Shown: positions 22,901 through 35,900 of the stretch, in pieces
How positions within the stretch are numbered: position 1 is the first letter of the stretch
Layout: every line of letters starts with the position of its first letter
NCBI GenBank assembly: GCA_008828725.1
Contig: MEHQ01000864.1
Location: forward strand, 278,618 to 342,617
Source of the DNA: Saccharina japonica
Taxonomy: Eukaryota > Sar > Phaeophyceae > Laminariales > Laminariaceae
DNA length: 64,000 nucleotides
Reading direction: 5' to 3'
Notes under the pieces: generated by a model
The model's database searches: none
The model's input: only the letters and a program-made list of their open reading frames with translations
What the model was told of the DNA's origin: nothing
Position numbers and translations under genes: made by a program

Positions 22901-25900
22901 ATCTCGAGATTGCAGACATCCAGGCGGCGATCGGATCAGCTGAGAGTGCTAGGGAAGGTAGGCACTAATATTGCAATGCATCATGATGAAGTGCAGAAGT
23001 TGTCATCCTGCCGCACGCGTCACATTTCGCGCCAATCACCTGGCGGTCCAGTACTATCCACTCCTTGGTCTATTGTATTTTCGATTATTGTTGCAGCTGC
23101 AGACCAGGCAATTCGGGGTAACCGCACCCGGACAGTCTAGACATTAAATAGAGATTAACTACTGTAGACATTAACTACACACCTAACTATGCACTACGGC
23201 TACTGTTAGTGCTACTGCTAGATTCGCCTATGGAGTGTCTGGCGAATGAATACCAATTGTAAATGTGGTATATAGGCACAGGAATACCAGAGAAAATTAT
23301 GCGAGAGCGAGCTATCCGAGAAGCTGTCGGCACGCCTGCCCATCGCTCGTCGTGCACAAATTCTGCAACAACACTCGTTTTTGACTGAGAAACGACGGTA
23401 CGTATATAGCAGTAGGCGGGCTATCTACTTCAACACATTTACCCGCATGAGTTGTTGCCATCCAGCAGAAGCCACACTTATCGCGAGGACTCACACCCTT
23501 TCGTTGGCCGTCCTCCCCCAGCAGATGGCATGGGGATGTTTGCCTCTCAGGAGGAGTCCGTTGCCGCTCAAACGGAACAGCTCGAGAACCGTCTGGTTGA
23601 ACTGTCGAAGGACGTCACTCGTCAGGTCTCGGTAAAACGGTAGTGCCGGGAAACGCGGCAATATATGGATTTACCGGTTACAATAGTTGCTATCAACGTA
23701 CACTATTTGCAGAAAAAATCGAGCTCGGGGTTTCACCTACACGTCTGACACTTACAGTTACACCTACACTTACAATTACAGTTAGAAGATCGAGCTCGGG
23801 GTTTCACCTACACGTCTGACACTTACACTTACAGTTACAGTTACAGTTACAGTTACAATTACAGTTACAATTACAGTTAGCAGGCCCGGTGGGATTTTTT
23901 AAAACTGCCTTGTAGAAGTGCTCACCTATAATGAACATATGGAGCTAGGTTTAGTGGTCGATCTTGAGGGGAAACCGTTAACGTTAACACTTGCTGTAAT
24001 CTGTCTTGCTCGTCTTGCTCTTGCAGGAAAAAAAATCCCACCTTGACAAGGAGGACGCGAGGTTGGCTCGAGAGCTTCGGGGGCTGTCCATGGAGCTTGA
24101 GGAGATCAAGGGACAGACCAAGCGGGACCATCCATTGGTGATCATTTATCCTTGCTCCGTTTTTCTGGTTTTCTATCAGAGTTGTGCCGTGCGCTGCACG
24201 ATGTGGCGCTTTCTTCGTGTGCACTTTATGTGGACCTTTGTGGGGCGCTGGGTATACACGGACTCCAACTCGTTTTCCAGGACCCAGCTCCCCCTCTATT
24301 TTGCGTCTACGTTTTAGTAGGTCACAACTCTAGACGTAAATGTAACAATCATTCATGCAATGTATTGCCACATTATTGGCAATATAATACACAAGCGTTC
24401 CTTAAACTGCCGTCCAAACTGGTTGGTATACTCTTAATAGTTTTGCACTTGAGGCATTGGGAGCGTGCGAGCGTGTGGAAAACTAAACCCTTAAGCGCAC
24501 GCGACGAAAATTCAGCTCACCATTTTTCGTTATGGTTTCAGTTTTCGTTTTTGAAAACTGAGCGATTCCTGCATGAGTATCGGTGGACAGCAAGGCAGGG
24601 CCAGCACAACAGACATCACTGTCTTTTCTCCTACTTATTCCGTACACGGTGTGCAATGAGCGCGCGCAGGTGGTCGAAATGAAAGCACAGCTTCAAGAGA
24701 AGACCCAGCGGCACCACCTGCTCACCGAACAGCTCGCCACATCGGAGAAGGTTATCGCTGCTCACACCATCAATGACCCGGAGTTCAACGAGAGGAAGGC
24801 CGAACACGAAAGCTTGATGTCCAAGATTACATATATTCGGTAGGCGTCTGTCACGAGCCCAACGCTGTACGTTGCTTTAGAATATGAGTGGTTGTTGTAC
24901 TGCATGCCATGACCTACTTCACCTCCTCAGTCGGGTGGCCACGAAGAGCGAATACACAGTAAGATTGTGGCATTCACAGCAACATGACAACACACAGTAA
25001 CATTGTGGCATTCACAACAACATGACAACACTTTTAACAGGGGACCGCGGTTTGATCCTTTTATCCTTTCACTCGTCGCCCCCCCTCCCCGCACAAAAAT
25101 GATCCTACCATTAATAACACGAAAAGAGGCTGTGACGCGCCGAAAATAGCCGATCTCCTATTTTAGCATCTGAATTGCTGTCCTCAAACTCTGTGAGATT
25201 GTCATGATTGTCATGTTTGGACGGCCAGGTCGAGCCAGGCTACTATCGAGGCTCACAGGGCTGCCTTAGAGGAGGAGGCACGCCTTGTCAACCAGGAAGC
25301 CAAAACAGTGGCAGCCACCACTCAGGACCAGATATGTGCTGCTTGCAAGGTAACGATGTGAATAATGGCTATTATATACCTGGTATGACTGAATGACCGC
25401 TTCAAGTCTACCGATAGCGGCGTCAAGGCACTTCAACACTTGAACAACATCTTGGCGTGCCGACCAAGCATTGAGTCGTCCCTCCCCCTTGAGATATCGT
25501 TGAAATATCCTTGATTGAGGTCTCCTTGTTGGATGGGCCGGCTGCCCCGGTGGTCTTAAAGGAGCCGCGCAACTTTTTGAGCGGTTTGCCCGTCAGTGTG
25601 ATCGGTATGCTTACTTATCGGTAAAAGGGAAAAGTGTTTTTCTAGACATATCGCTGCTCTTCAAGAGTGCGGTTGGCGTCAATCAGACACAATCATACAC
25701 AATCAGGCACAATCACACACAACCATAGCATCATAATATCATGATACCGTGGTTAAATTGTAAAATGACGACATGATAAAATGACAACACAGCCATGCAG
25801 AAGGCGCCGACTGTGACTAACAAATAGAAAGCCGACGTAAATCAATGCAACCAAATGACTAACCGACGAAAACCCGACGAGCGTTGGATGTCGGTGCTTA

Positions 25901-26351
25901 GCACAATGCAAGACGAATATTCACTACTGTATTATACTTCCGTATCCAAGGCAGGGATGGGGGGAGACAAGGGCAAGGAAAATGAGGAAATATGCCGGTC
26001 TACGCATTGGAAAAACACAAAACACTGCCAGGGCGAGTAGATTGTCGACGTTTGACTTTGCCTTTAGTGCTCGAGTTGCACTTGTAGGCGTCAAATGTAC
26101 TACCTGGTATACGGCATGATTACACCGGTATGATACCAGGTGGTATACTTCTGGCGCTAGTCGCAGGTCTCCGTTGCTTCTTGCACTCATTTGGCGATGT
26201 ACTAGTACTGTAGTAGCATGGGCGGATGATATCATTTATATATAATAAAGTGTTGCCGCAGCAAGAAAACGTCACGCGTGCTTGTGTTCGTGGTCGAACT
26301 GTAAGTTGAAGCAAGCAACCAATTTTTATCGGCCTTCAACTTCACACATTT

Positions 26352-26390
<39 letters not shown>

Positions 26391-29300
26391 GCCCGATTGT
26401 AGGAGGGCGTTTGCACCGTCGCTGAGAAGAAAGGGGCCGGACAAATTCTTGCCGCTATCAAAGTGACCATTGCCGATGTGCAAACGGAACTGTCATCTCT
26501 TAGAGGTGATAACGTCGCCAGTATGTATGTATGCACCATTCAACCTGCTACGGATAACGTTGCAGGACACTGATACCTACATACCTACCCACGGAAACTC
26601 GCGGCACCCCGTGTCCGCGCTTGTGCCAGATCATCACTAATGGCGAAAATGGGAGATGTAGTTGAAAACATCAACGTTAAGATCGATGAAATTTATGCTT
26701 GTCCCGAACAGGTCAGTCGGAGGAAATGTCGAGCTCCCTTCAGCATTTCTCCGGGCTTGAACAAGCCCTCAACAATCAGTGCGGCGCACAAAAGTCCGAT
26801 CACAACAGAGTCATCGCACAGTGCCAAGCGATGGCGCTAGAACACCAGGCGGAGATCAAAGGCATCGAGCGGGCGGTTCAGGTGTGCAATTCGTGCAAAG
26901 CCTAAGCCTTGAAAGCGACTTGTTGCAGGCAATCGTAATCGTACCCACACCGATATTACCAAGGTTTCGCTCGACACAGATTCGACTTGGATATTCTGAC
27001 GGATACTGTACTCCCAGATACAGCACGTGCAACAACGATCAGGGGCTCGAGGCTCATGTGTGATACGAACTATGACTGCTATCACTGCTATCACGCTATC
27101 ACTGCTATAACTGCTATGACTGCTATGACTGCTTTCACTGTAGGGAGTTGTCGGGTGGATACCCACTATTAACTCATTAATCCATTGATACCCACATCGA
27201 TAATAGTGGCGAATCCGAAACTGTCATGTGCTTTTCTTCCGCGTCCCGTGTACCTGGTACTGTCGGTACATGCCAAGCCGTACGTTGACATAGGCGCCGC
27301 ATCCCGTGTTGGCGCGTGCAGGAGCTGGCTGAAGAGCTTACAAAGGCCAAGCTCGGAGCAAAGGAACAACAAGAGAGAGTACTGGCGACAGCCAAGGACG
27401 AACTCTTTGCGGAGGTCGTAAGTAGCAAGTGAGAAAACAGTCAGAAAACTCGTTTATTATGTTGATGCCACCAGGGCTAAAAGCAATCCGGCAAAGAAGG
27501 AAGAAGGATCAATCCCACAACAACAGCAGCAATTCTCTGATTTTCAACCGTTGTTCACTAAGGGCAACGACCGACCTTTTGAGTTAGCGTTTTTGGAGCA
27601 CCAATCACAGACACACAGACAGTAATGGGTGCTTGCCTATCACAGCCGTTCCTTTTCCTCTCGGTGTGCTCCCGATCTAGAATATTACGGAGGACCATAT
27701 TAAATAGAACCTACGGTCTACTCTAAAGTCTATATATTTACCTATTTTTACTAACAATATTTGGTCCTATTTACTAGTGTTACTAGTGTTTGCTATGCTC
27801 CCCCGTAATAATAGAATAACAGAATAAGAGAATAAGAGAATAATAGAATACTACAGCAGCAGCAGCAGCATTTACGTTTGGCTCTTATTTCAAAAGGCGA
27901 TTAGTGTCACGTGTTCCGATCTTGTTGCGTTGGTTTCTTCTTCCGAGAGCCTGTTACACAGTTCAAGCGGTCAAGCGGTGGGGTGTTGGGGAATTTAGAA
28001 ACGTGCCACCCCATGATCTCGTTATAATATTACATACTGAGTATATATATACGAAGTATACATTGGAATTTGTTTTGCATCCAGTGGGTCTGATCAGGAT
28101 CAAAACCACCCTGTGAATCAGGTCCGGTTTCAGCCATGCAGCCGAAGGTTTAGCAGACTGCGAATATAATGGTATAAGGGTTTAATGGTATAATGGTATA
28201 ATGGTATACTGGTATAATGGTATGCGTGAACATACTCTCACCGCAGAACCCAAGTTTATTGCATGCACCGTCGCGGCACAGCCTTTTGCAAATTCGTCAT
28301 TTCAGTGAGTTTAGTGATTGCGAGTGGCCAAACGGGAAAAGGCAAAGGGGACTGCCATTATTACAGCAGTAATAGACACGAAACCCCTTCTTTTTTCAAG
28401 TGTTTGTTGTTGTCAACGGCTTCGACGTTTTGTTTTCAATCTTGGCCGTTCCGCCATTGGGCAAAGTTTGCTCCACACAGGCACACAGGCAGGGTGAATA
28501 TCAGACGGATACTTTCGAGTTGCTAATGTATGTGTTTTTGCCCACCTCTCTCACCCTTAGCTCGAGTTTCCGTCTTGCTTTCGTCGTAGCTTCCATTCTT
28601 GAGTCTCAAGTCTCAAATAAGCCCCCCCCCACCCCTTACACGTTTCTGATCGGCGATTTACTCATATATATAATAGCTGGTACAGTTATGTTGATATTTG
28701 TTTTGCCCTCCGACAGTGTATACTATACAGTATGCATCTTCCAGTCCGATATGAACCGCCTGTGGTACTGTACCACCATATTTTGTCAAACCGTTTCTTT
28801 CAACTGTCCTACTGTCCTACTGTCCTACTGGCCTACTCTAATCACAGGGCTGGGACAATGACAGCGGCTATCGAGACCGCCCGCGCGGGGGAGCTGAAGC
28901 TTGTCCAAGACGAGGTAAGCCCCCCCCCCTCCTCCCCGGCAACAATTTGTAGTGCTTCTGTGGCAGGCTCTATTTCCTTACCAGGCATTGGCTGTAATTT
29001 CGGACGGAGTTGGTTGGGTATGATGTACGAACAGTACAATAGTGAGTGAAGTCGGAGACGCATTTTGCCGCAGAGCTTGCATACATGTTTCGCGAGTCTT
29101 CTCGTATGCACCTCGGATGACTAGCCTCTGATGTTTGCTTTCTCTCTGTCTCTCTCTCTTCTCTCTTTCTCTCTCTATGTGCGCTCAGATCTTGTCGGAG
29201 GACACCAGGCTACGCGCCGCCTGCACGGAGGCAAGCCAGAGCCCGCCTCGCGGAGGTGCAGAAGAACGGCTGCGGACAGAAGTGAGCGATTTGCTTGCGC

Positions 29301-29919
29301 AGAAGACGACGATGGAGTCCGAGGTCACCGCTGCCGAGTCAAGGGTTCAGAGGTGCGTTCCATGCGACTCACCCCCCGTCTGTCACGGTGGATGCATCTA
29401 GAACATTCTAGAACATTCTAGAACATTCTAATGTCTAGGAAGTTTCTAGGACATTCTAGAACATTCTACGTAGGACATCCTGTAATATAGAGCACGCAAG
29501 AGCGAGTTTTACGGCTTTAACACGCAGATTAGGCCGACCAACACTGCAAAAAAATGTCGCATAATTCCAAGTTGTTCCCCAAATCATCGGTGCACTTCGA
29601 AAAACTATTAGAAAACTATTAGAAAACTAAACTATCAATGGTTTACCTCCAAGTACAGCCAGTAGTTTTTTTCTCTAAAACCACGGGTGGGGGGCACTTC
29701 TAAAGGGGTGAAGCGCATGTGTCACTACTGTATGGCTGAACTGTCTCTAGCAATTATAGTATTGTGACGCCGAGGTTGTCAAACATTGTATGTACCATAT
29801 GGCATAACGGACGCGAGTAAATCGTTCATTGGCGCTCGCCCCTCACCCCCCCCCCCCGTCCTACATGCCGGCATAGACTGAAGGACAGCGCTTCAAGACA
29901 GGAGGATGCTCAGCTTTGA
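19989..29919 (+). CDS. Long coiled-coil protein, complete from ATG to stop, family unknown
   Basis: Exons with compatible phases: 19989-20195 (ATG; an acceptor lies 11 nt upstream, so there is probably a 5'-UTR intron), 21126-21210, 21802-21899, 22452-22607, 22822-22957, a region at 23097-23636 with two or three exons whose borders I could not close, 24027-24137, 24670-24839, 25229-25349, 26403-26505, 26712-26881, 27322-27428, 28848-28914, 29189-29352 and 29877-29919 (TGA). The product is roughly 660-690 residues, almost all charged heptad-like helix: KIADLEKRLEEQ, KERELAELTTRIGELDD, RSDLEERLETAG, RLARELRGLSMELEEIK, EELTKAKLGAKEQQERV. There is no head domain, ATP-binding motif or membrane segment. 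It could be cytoskeletal, centrosomal, Golgi or kinetochore related. The sequence alone does not decide. Confidence 0.82.
20386..20965. repeat. Degenerate CCGCGGGAT/GTGGGAA repeat in intron 1 of the coiled-coil gene
   Basis: About 580 bp built from variants of GTGGGA(T/A), CCGCGGGAT and their complements (CCCATGGGAT, TCCCACGG). It is rich in small palindromes but has no fixed period. It looks like a degenerate minisatellite with both orientations mixed. Confidence 0.8.
21734..21784. repeat. Short tandem repeat of CTGTTCTGA type
   Basis: Five or more near-identical CTGTTCTGA/CTGTTGTGA units directly upstream of the exon at 21802. The tract is T/C-rich and could add to the polypyrimidine tract. 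A similar CTGCTATCA/CTGCTATGA array lies at 27074-27140 in another intron of the same gene. Confidence 0.85.
23718..23880. repeat. Two-level repeat: duplicated 75-bp block plus TTACAG hexamers
   Basis: The block ATCGAGCTCGGGGTTTCACC followed by TACACGTCTGACAC occurs twice (near 23718 and 23789). Each copy runs into an array of TTACAG/TTACAC/TTACAA hexamers. It is intronic. Confidence 0.85.
25040..25160. repeat. Dispersed repeat, related to 9890-10030
   Basis: Begins GGGGACCGCGGTTTGATCC and ends GCCGAAAATAGCCGATC. Same family as the copy in the UFL1 intron, with the same order of blocks. Confidence 0.5.
26352..26400. repeat. (CT)n tract serving as the polypyrimidine tract of an exon
   Basis: A run of about 18 CT units ends a few bases before the acceptor of exon 26403-26505 of the coiled-coil gene (CCCGATTGTAG). 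A second CT-rich tract (29144-29178) sits at the same place before exon 29189-29352. Confidence 0.85.
27675..27805. mobile_element. MITE-like repeat, ATTACGG ends, copy 1
   Basis: Starts TATTACGGAGGACC and ends with CCCCCGTAATAATAG. The interior includes ATATATTTACCTATTTTTAC and AATATTTGGTCCTA. An inverted, diverged copy lies at 57410-57515. Both copies have a short tandem array on one side. Confidence 0.65.
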
Positions 29920-32255
29920 GGAGAACAATACAGGGGGGAGAAGGGATCTCTCTCACCATCCCACCACCAAGGCTACTTACTCGAATAGAATTACTAGAAG
30001 TCGCTGTTATTGTCACGAGTCTCCCTTTCCCCCGCTTACCGAAGGCGCTGCTGGTGAAGTATGCCCAACGGCCGAGCTGAGTCTTTTGTCATATCATGCT
30101 ATTATATACCATTATACTCGTAGTCATTATAGTCATTATAGCTTTGGAGCTACAGTACGGCGAACGGCGGTGCCTTCAGGGAATGTTGAAAGTGTGGCGG
30201 GGGCATCTTGACAGAGCCACGCACCAAGAACAAATGCGCGACTCCTACGGGTGGGCGCACCAGGGCACCAACGGGACGAAGGGGACGATCATGCTGGCAC
30301 ACACACACATTACGGTAGGTCTGTCTATACGTTTGCGATTTTGTTGCTGCGGTTATTACCACAATACTGGCACACGACGTTCAGACATTTTTGAGGGTGC
30401 TGTTGCCTTTTTCACTACATGCGGTAGGATTTACAGCAGTGGAGTCACGTTGATCAAGTTTTGAGGAAATGTATGGACTTTTTCCGGCGGCTGGTTGCAT
30501 GCTTTCGGCTCAACCACGGAATAGGGGATCACACGTTGTACTCGTACCATAGCATACGAAGTATGATGCGTAGGTATGGATTCTACCATACAGTATGAAT
30601 ACCTAGTATGTTGCAAATATGGCGGGTCAGTGAGGGCATCAATACGCAACGAATTCCCTTTTTTTGCAGATGGACGGCAAAATATCATTACCTATACTGC
30701 TTGCTGTACCTAACCACATCATTCCCATTGTATCGTAAACGAGTATATACGAGTTGGTTCAAGCAAAACGTCCCAAAGTTCGTCAGCCACGAATGCCGCA
30801 TGCAATGCGTAGCAACTCAAAGGTCACACATTTGGTATCATACTGACCGCCATGAACAATGGAAGAGGGTGACATCGCCAGTTAATTTTTAGGGACCTAG
30901 GACTGGCGCTACCGCAGAAAATGTGGCCCGACCAATCACAGGCCTTCCAAGAGGTCAATAATAGGATTTTTTTTTCTCAACAAGCCGCTTCCAGGTGGTC
31001 CAAGGCATGTTTGTACAAAGTTTCACGCAGCAAGTATTCGAAGATCTGACTGCGTTTGATCATTATTAGGTCAAATTTAACGCCAAAAATCGATTATAAA
31101 CTGAAAGTAACTACGAGACCGCCTATTTTTTTTCACGTTTACCGCATTAAAGTCTTGGGAGTAATATCCACGCCGTTTTCTGGATACAGACCCTGAACTT
31201 TTGCACACACACACGTGTTCGATGTGCCCCTGCCGACCGATTGAAGATAAGATTATTTGTTTTCGTGGCCGAAAATTCGGGATCCCGCAAGACCCAAATC
31301 TCCAAAAAAAAACAGAAATACCGGGCGAAAAAACAAAACAGAACAAAAAAAATCTAACCGTCAACGGGTCGGCAGGGATTCACAGAATATGTGTGCCAGA
31401 TTTCAGTGTCTTATCTCCTAAAAACGACGTGGGCAATCGCTCGTACTGAGTAAATTTGGGGTGATAGGCCTGAAACAGCCTGTGAAGAGTAAAGAGTGAA
31501 GAATATTCGGGGCGAGCATGCACCCCACTCCCTTGTTCCCTTGTTGACTCTTGTTGGCGATACGCACAATCAAGGCATCCACTGCACGCTCGCTCAAACT
31601 CATATTTTCGGTACGGTAGCCGTCACATCTCAACATGGTCAAGCTGTCGCTAGTCGCTATAAGCAAGCAAGAGTCAACCGCCCTCTCAATGGCTAAAACG
31701 AAACCTTCAAGTCAGGTAACCGCCCGAGAGTTTCATATTACTCAAGTATACCTGGTATGTGTTTACGCCCTCTTTTTGTACTACCAGGTATAAAAATAGC
31801 ATACCGCTGTCTGCACGAGTCGCATTCTAAATCCAGTCCGACTTCTGAACCTATGGGCAGCAGTAAGCCCATATATCCCTCGTATGACGCTGTACGCAGC
31901 CGCCAAGCATTCACGTGTGTATGTTATGTATTTGCATCCATACCAGCGGGGGATACCCCAATATAAAGCAGTGGGGCTATGTTTGCACCACCATACCGCC
32001 TCGGGCGAGGATGACAGACAGCATCACGGTACTGCCCTACTGCAACATACCTTGTTTCCAAGTGTAGAGTACAGACCTCTTGTTAACCTCCTTTCAATCA
32101 AGTATAAATACGATTGACTCGAACGCCCCTGGCGCAGTAATGTTGTGAACGTGGTATTCATTGTGCAAGATGCAATTATTGATGCCATAATTTGATCATT
32201 TGGCGCGGCGCGGGAACCTCCGACACCTGCCTGCCTGCCTGCTCTTCGGCGCCAG
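29920..32255. other. Gap between the coiled-coil gene and the 32.2-kb gene
   Basis: Holds one copy of the ~730-bp TIR element (30751-31482) and scattered TACCTGGTA palindromes. A possible first exon (31690-31716, ATGGCTAAAACG to a GTAACC donor) could belong to the gene at 32256-32744, but I could not connect it in phase. Confidence 0.55.
30751..31482 (+). mobile_element. ~730-bp non-autonomous TIR element, copy 1
   Basis: The left end has GTTGGTTCAAGC…; the right end, reversed, reads AGGCTGTTTCAGGCCTATCA. The internal blocks CGCCATGAACAATGGAAGAG, TGGCGCTACCGC, GCCCGACCAATCACAGGCCT and CAAGGCATGTTTGTACAAAG are shared with the copies at 35320-36066 and 55131-56292. No coding sequence is evident. 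The TIRs are imperfect over about 35 bp. Confidence 0.85.
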
Positions 32256-32744
32256 GGGCTCGATGGGAACCATCGGCACCATCGCACCTTTGCTGCCTCT
32301 GCAGACTCTCCACACTACCAGTACTATTTTACTAACACAGTCCACGTGCCAGCCACGGTCGACCGTGTGACTGCGAGCCAAAATTCCCAAAATGACCAAA
32401 AAGGCGGCGCGAATATATCTGTAATTACCTCCAAGGTATGATATACCAAATGAAAAAGCGCGTCTACTATTAATAGTACCTATTCTGGCCTGTCCCAGCA
32501 AGATACGGTACAAAAAGGCAGAAATCCTCGGGTCTCAAGCTTTCAACCTCTCCTCAGGAGCGTGGGCTCTGAACAAGTATGCCGTGCCCTCAAAGCCCTC
32601 AAATACACCAACGGATACCATTACCAAATGAACAGGCGGACGGGCAAACTGCGGAAGCAGGATGACTTGTACTGTATATCTCCGTACACTCCGTCGCCAT
32701 CGCGACTCACCGCCGTACGGTACGCTCACCTGCCACAAGGCTAA
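32256..32744 (+). CDS. Unidentified plus-strand gene, last two exons
   Basis: Exons 32256-32435 and 32499-32744 (stop TAA) both start and end in phase 0 with CAG acceptors and a GTATGA donor. Together they are 142 codons. The second reads VCRALKALKYTNGYHYQMN followed by RRTGKLRKQDDLYC, which looks like protein but matches nothing I recall. The stop lies 202 bp from the stop of TMEM181 on the other strand, the expected layout for convergent genes. The opposite strand is also open across part of this region, so support is moderate. Upstream exons were not found. Confidence 0.4.
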
Positions 32745-32945
32745 TCATGTCGGACAATCTACTCTCAAGAAGCAAACCGATGCTGGGGTCGCATTCCTCA
32801 GAAATAGGCTCCGACACGTTTCGTCCTCTCGACCAAAACAAAACACACTTTCCGACACACTTGTGTACGTGCATGTGCAAATTCGGAACGACGAGCAAGA
32901 CATGCTGTTGAGGGGCTCCCCTAAAGTACAGTCCATACAGCTGGT

Positions 32946-35900
32946 TTACAGCATCGTGTGCTGGTTGCTAGATTCCACGATGGTGAAGGCCGTGTTGTCA
33001 TCGTACTTGCCAGAAGGCCCCCCCGCGCTACGCGTGTCGTCGGCCACCATCTCCACCTGAGAAGCACAACATAAAAATGAACAGTGCAAAATCCAAGAGT
33101 AGAGACAGTTGGTGAGCACGAGTAGCAGTTTGGAGGCAAAAAAACAAAGAAAACAAAGAAAAAAAAAGTCGCTCGTCCCAAGCGTGCGAGACAAATCCTT
33201 ACCATATTTACAGTGGGGTCTGGCGTATCCAACACGTATCATGGCTATTAATAGACTACTCGGTTAAAACAAACCGAAGGTCTTTTGGTGAATACTCAGT
33301 ACGCCGCAGCTCCCCAACTTCTACTATTAATAATAGGATGCGGAAACCGGACAAATACTCCGTAGCTGCGTTCACTCGCTGTTGGTGAAAACGATCCTTT
33401 CAAGATTGCTTTTGAACCGTGCTTTGTGCTTTGGCATAGTTCACCACCGTGTGCGGGTATAAGCGTAATATTTTTGCTCACGTTCTCGTTTGTGTTGACG
33501 TCACCGTACACCGAACCCGCCGGGGTGTAACAGAACGCCAGTAGGAGGACGTAGATGTTGAACATCCCGTAGAAGTAAGCGAAGACCTTAGACCCGTGCT
33601 GTAGAAAAGATACGGTACGGTAACGAACGAAAATGTCAGCGGGTCATAAGTCATACAATAAGGATAATGCTGCCTAAAATTAAACCACACCAGAAAAAAC
33701 GGCAAGGGAGTAAGGGAGTGTTGACACGATTGACTGACATGACACTGAGCAAGGATGGGCGGCCACGGTTTTGGACAACGCGATTCATTACCCGGGTACT
33801 TTGTGTGTACGTTAGGTCTGCTGGTTTTGATTGCTCCCTCGCGATGCAGCCAACTGCGCACATCGATGCTAAACGTCGCCTCAAATAGCTACAAATGTAT
33901 CTCAGCAACCACGCAACCAGAAAATTACCAACTCATAAATTGATAATACCTACGATAGTCTACTGCAACACAGTAGCGGACGGACCTGGTCTGGTGCGAA
34001 AGCTCCAGTGTACAAGGCGGACATGGCGCCGACGATGGTGATAAGCGTGATGACCATGATGAAGATGTATTCTGCGCTCATCGACTGAATGTGGGTGAAG
34101 CTCTCGAAGATCATTAATCCCAGCCAAAGGAAGTACACGGTGGCAAGCAGAAGCCCAATCACCTGAATAAACGTGGCAAAGGCGTTCGTATACAGATAAC
34201 ATGTTCAGCGGCATAACTGCAAAAACACTTATCTATATGGTACCCAAAGTAGTACGTTGCAGGCAAAAGATGACATGGAATATTACCAGAGGTATAGCAT
34301 GTACAAAACAATGGTACTGTCCAGAACACCAACCCCACGCAGGTGGCTCTGCAGCTCCGCAAGGTCGAGGCGGTCCAGCCGGAATAAACGTTGCCGACAT
34401 GGGCACTAAAGACTACCAGGTATACGCTTACAGCGCAAACAAATAAAAACAATACATTGCGCCATGGAGACTACCTGTTACACAGACATACTATGCCGAG
34501 ATCATTTGTCGTGCATGCGGCTCGAAAAAAATCACATACCAGGTATCCAGCAACGCGCGATGGAGGTGCAAGACCAAGAATAAGACCGCGTGGACCGTAT
34601 GCGATGCCAGCGCCGCTTGTTGTCAATCGCGGCAACCACATGACAGGTGGTGCTAAAATGGATTTGATGGCAAAATCCTCACCTTGACTGCGGTGTATGA
34701 CGATAGGTCGTCGTAGGTGCTGTAGGACGGGTCCCCCGTTTGCTGTACCCGCACATACCTGATCGTGTCACGGTGGGATCCGAGCTAGAACTTGTCAGTG
34801 GCGGAACGCTACTCATACCTGTTAGCATACCTTCATTCACGTTATTGAGACATCAACCCGTTCGAGACGACAACGAAAACAGGTGTCTAAATAGGTGGAA
34901 TATTACGAACATAAGACGCCTCACATGTACACGAGGATCGTCACCACCCAGATCAGACCAACCAGAACCAGCTTCGGCAGGTACTCCAGCACAGTCTTCT
35001 TGCGGTTGCGTTCCCACTGCAGGGCTGTGTCGGTCCCCTGCTTACCAACAACAACAACAGCAACAACAGGGCACCGTACACAAGCCAAACAAATGAGATG
35101 CGGCGTACTACAGTATTTATAGTTATAAACCATACCAAGAACCGTTTGTTCATGCTCGAGTGTGGTCTAGAGTGCTCTATTAATAGAGTGGTCTAGAGTC
35201 CGGTGTCGCAGCGACACAACATTCATTCGCCAAAGTCGCCCCATTTCTGGCAGAGCTACGTACAGCAGTAGATACATGTTTACTCAAGTATATTAATAGC
35301 CTATATGGTACCAGGTACGAGCTGGTTCAGGCATATCACCCAAATTTTCGTCAGTCACGAATGCCGCATGCAATAGCAACTCCAATGTCACATATTTGGT
35401 ATCATACTGACCGCCGTGAACAGTGGAAGAGGGTGACATCGCCAGTTTTTTGTTCAAGGACCTAGAACTGGCGCTACCGCCGAAAAATGTGGCCCGACCA
35501 ATCACAGGCCTTCAAAGTGGTCAACAATAGTCAGGTGTTTACGTAGGAAAACATGTTTTCCCCCAATTTTTTTTTTCTGAACGAGCCGCTTCCAGGTGGC
35601 CCAAGGCATGTTTGTTCAAAGTTTCACGGCAATTTTTCGAAGATCTGACTGCGTACGATCATATCAAGTCATATTTAACGCCCAAATTCGATTATATACT
35701 GAAACTAAGTAATTACGAGGCAACGCCTATTGTTGCACTTTTACCGCACAAAAGTCCAAATGTCCACGCCGTTTTTTGGAGATAAGACCCTGAAATTTGG
35801 TACACGTGTTTTATGTGCCCTACCCGAGCCTTTTACGAATGGGTTTTATTTATTTATTTTCGCCGGAAATTTTGGATCTCTCAAGACCCAAATTTCCCAA

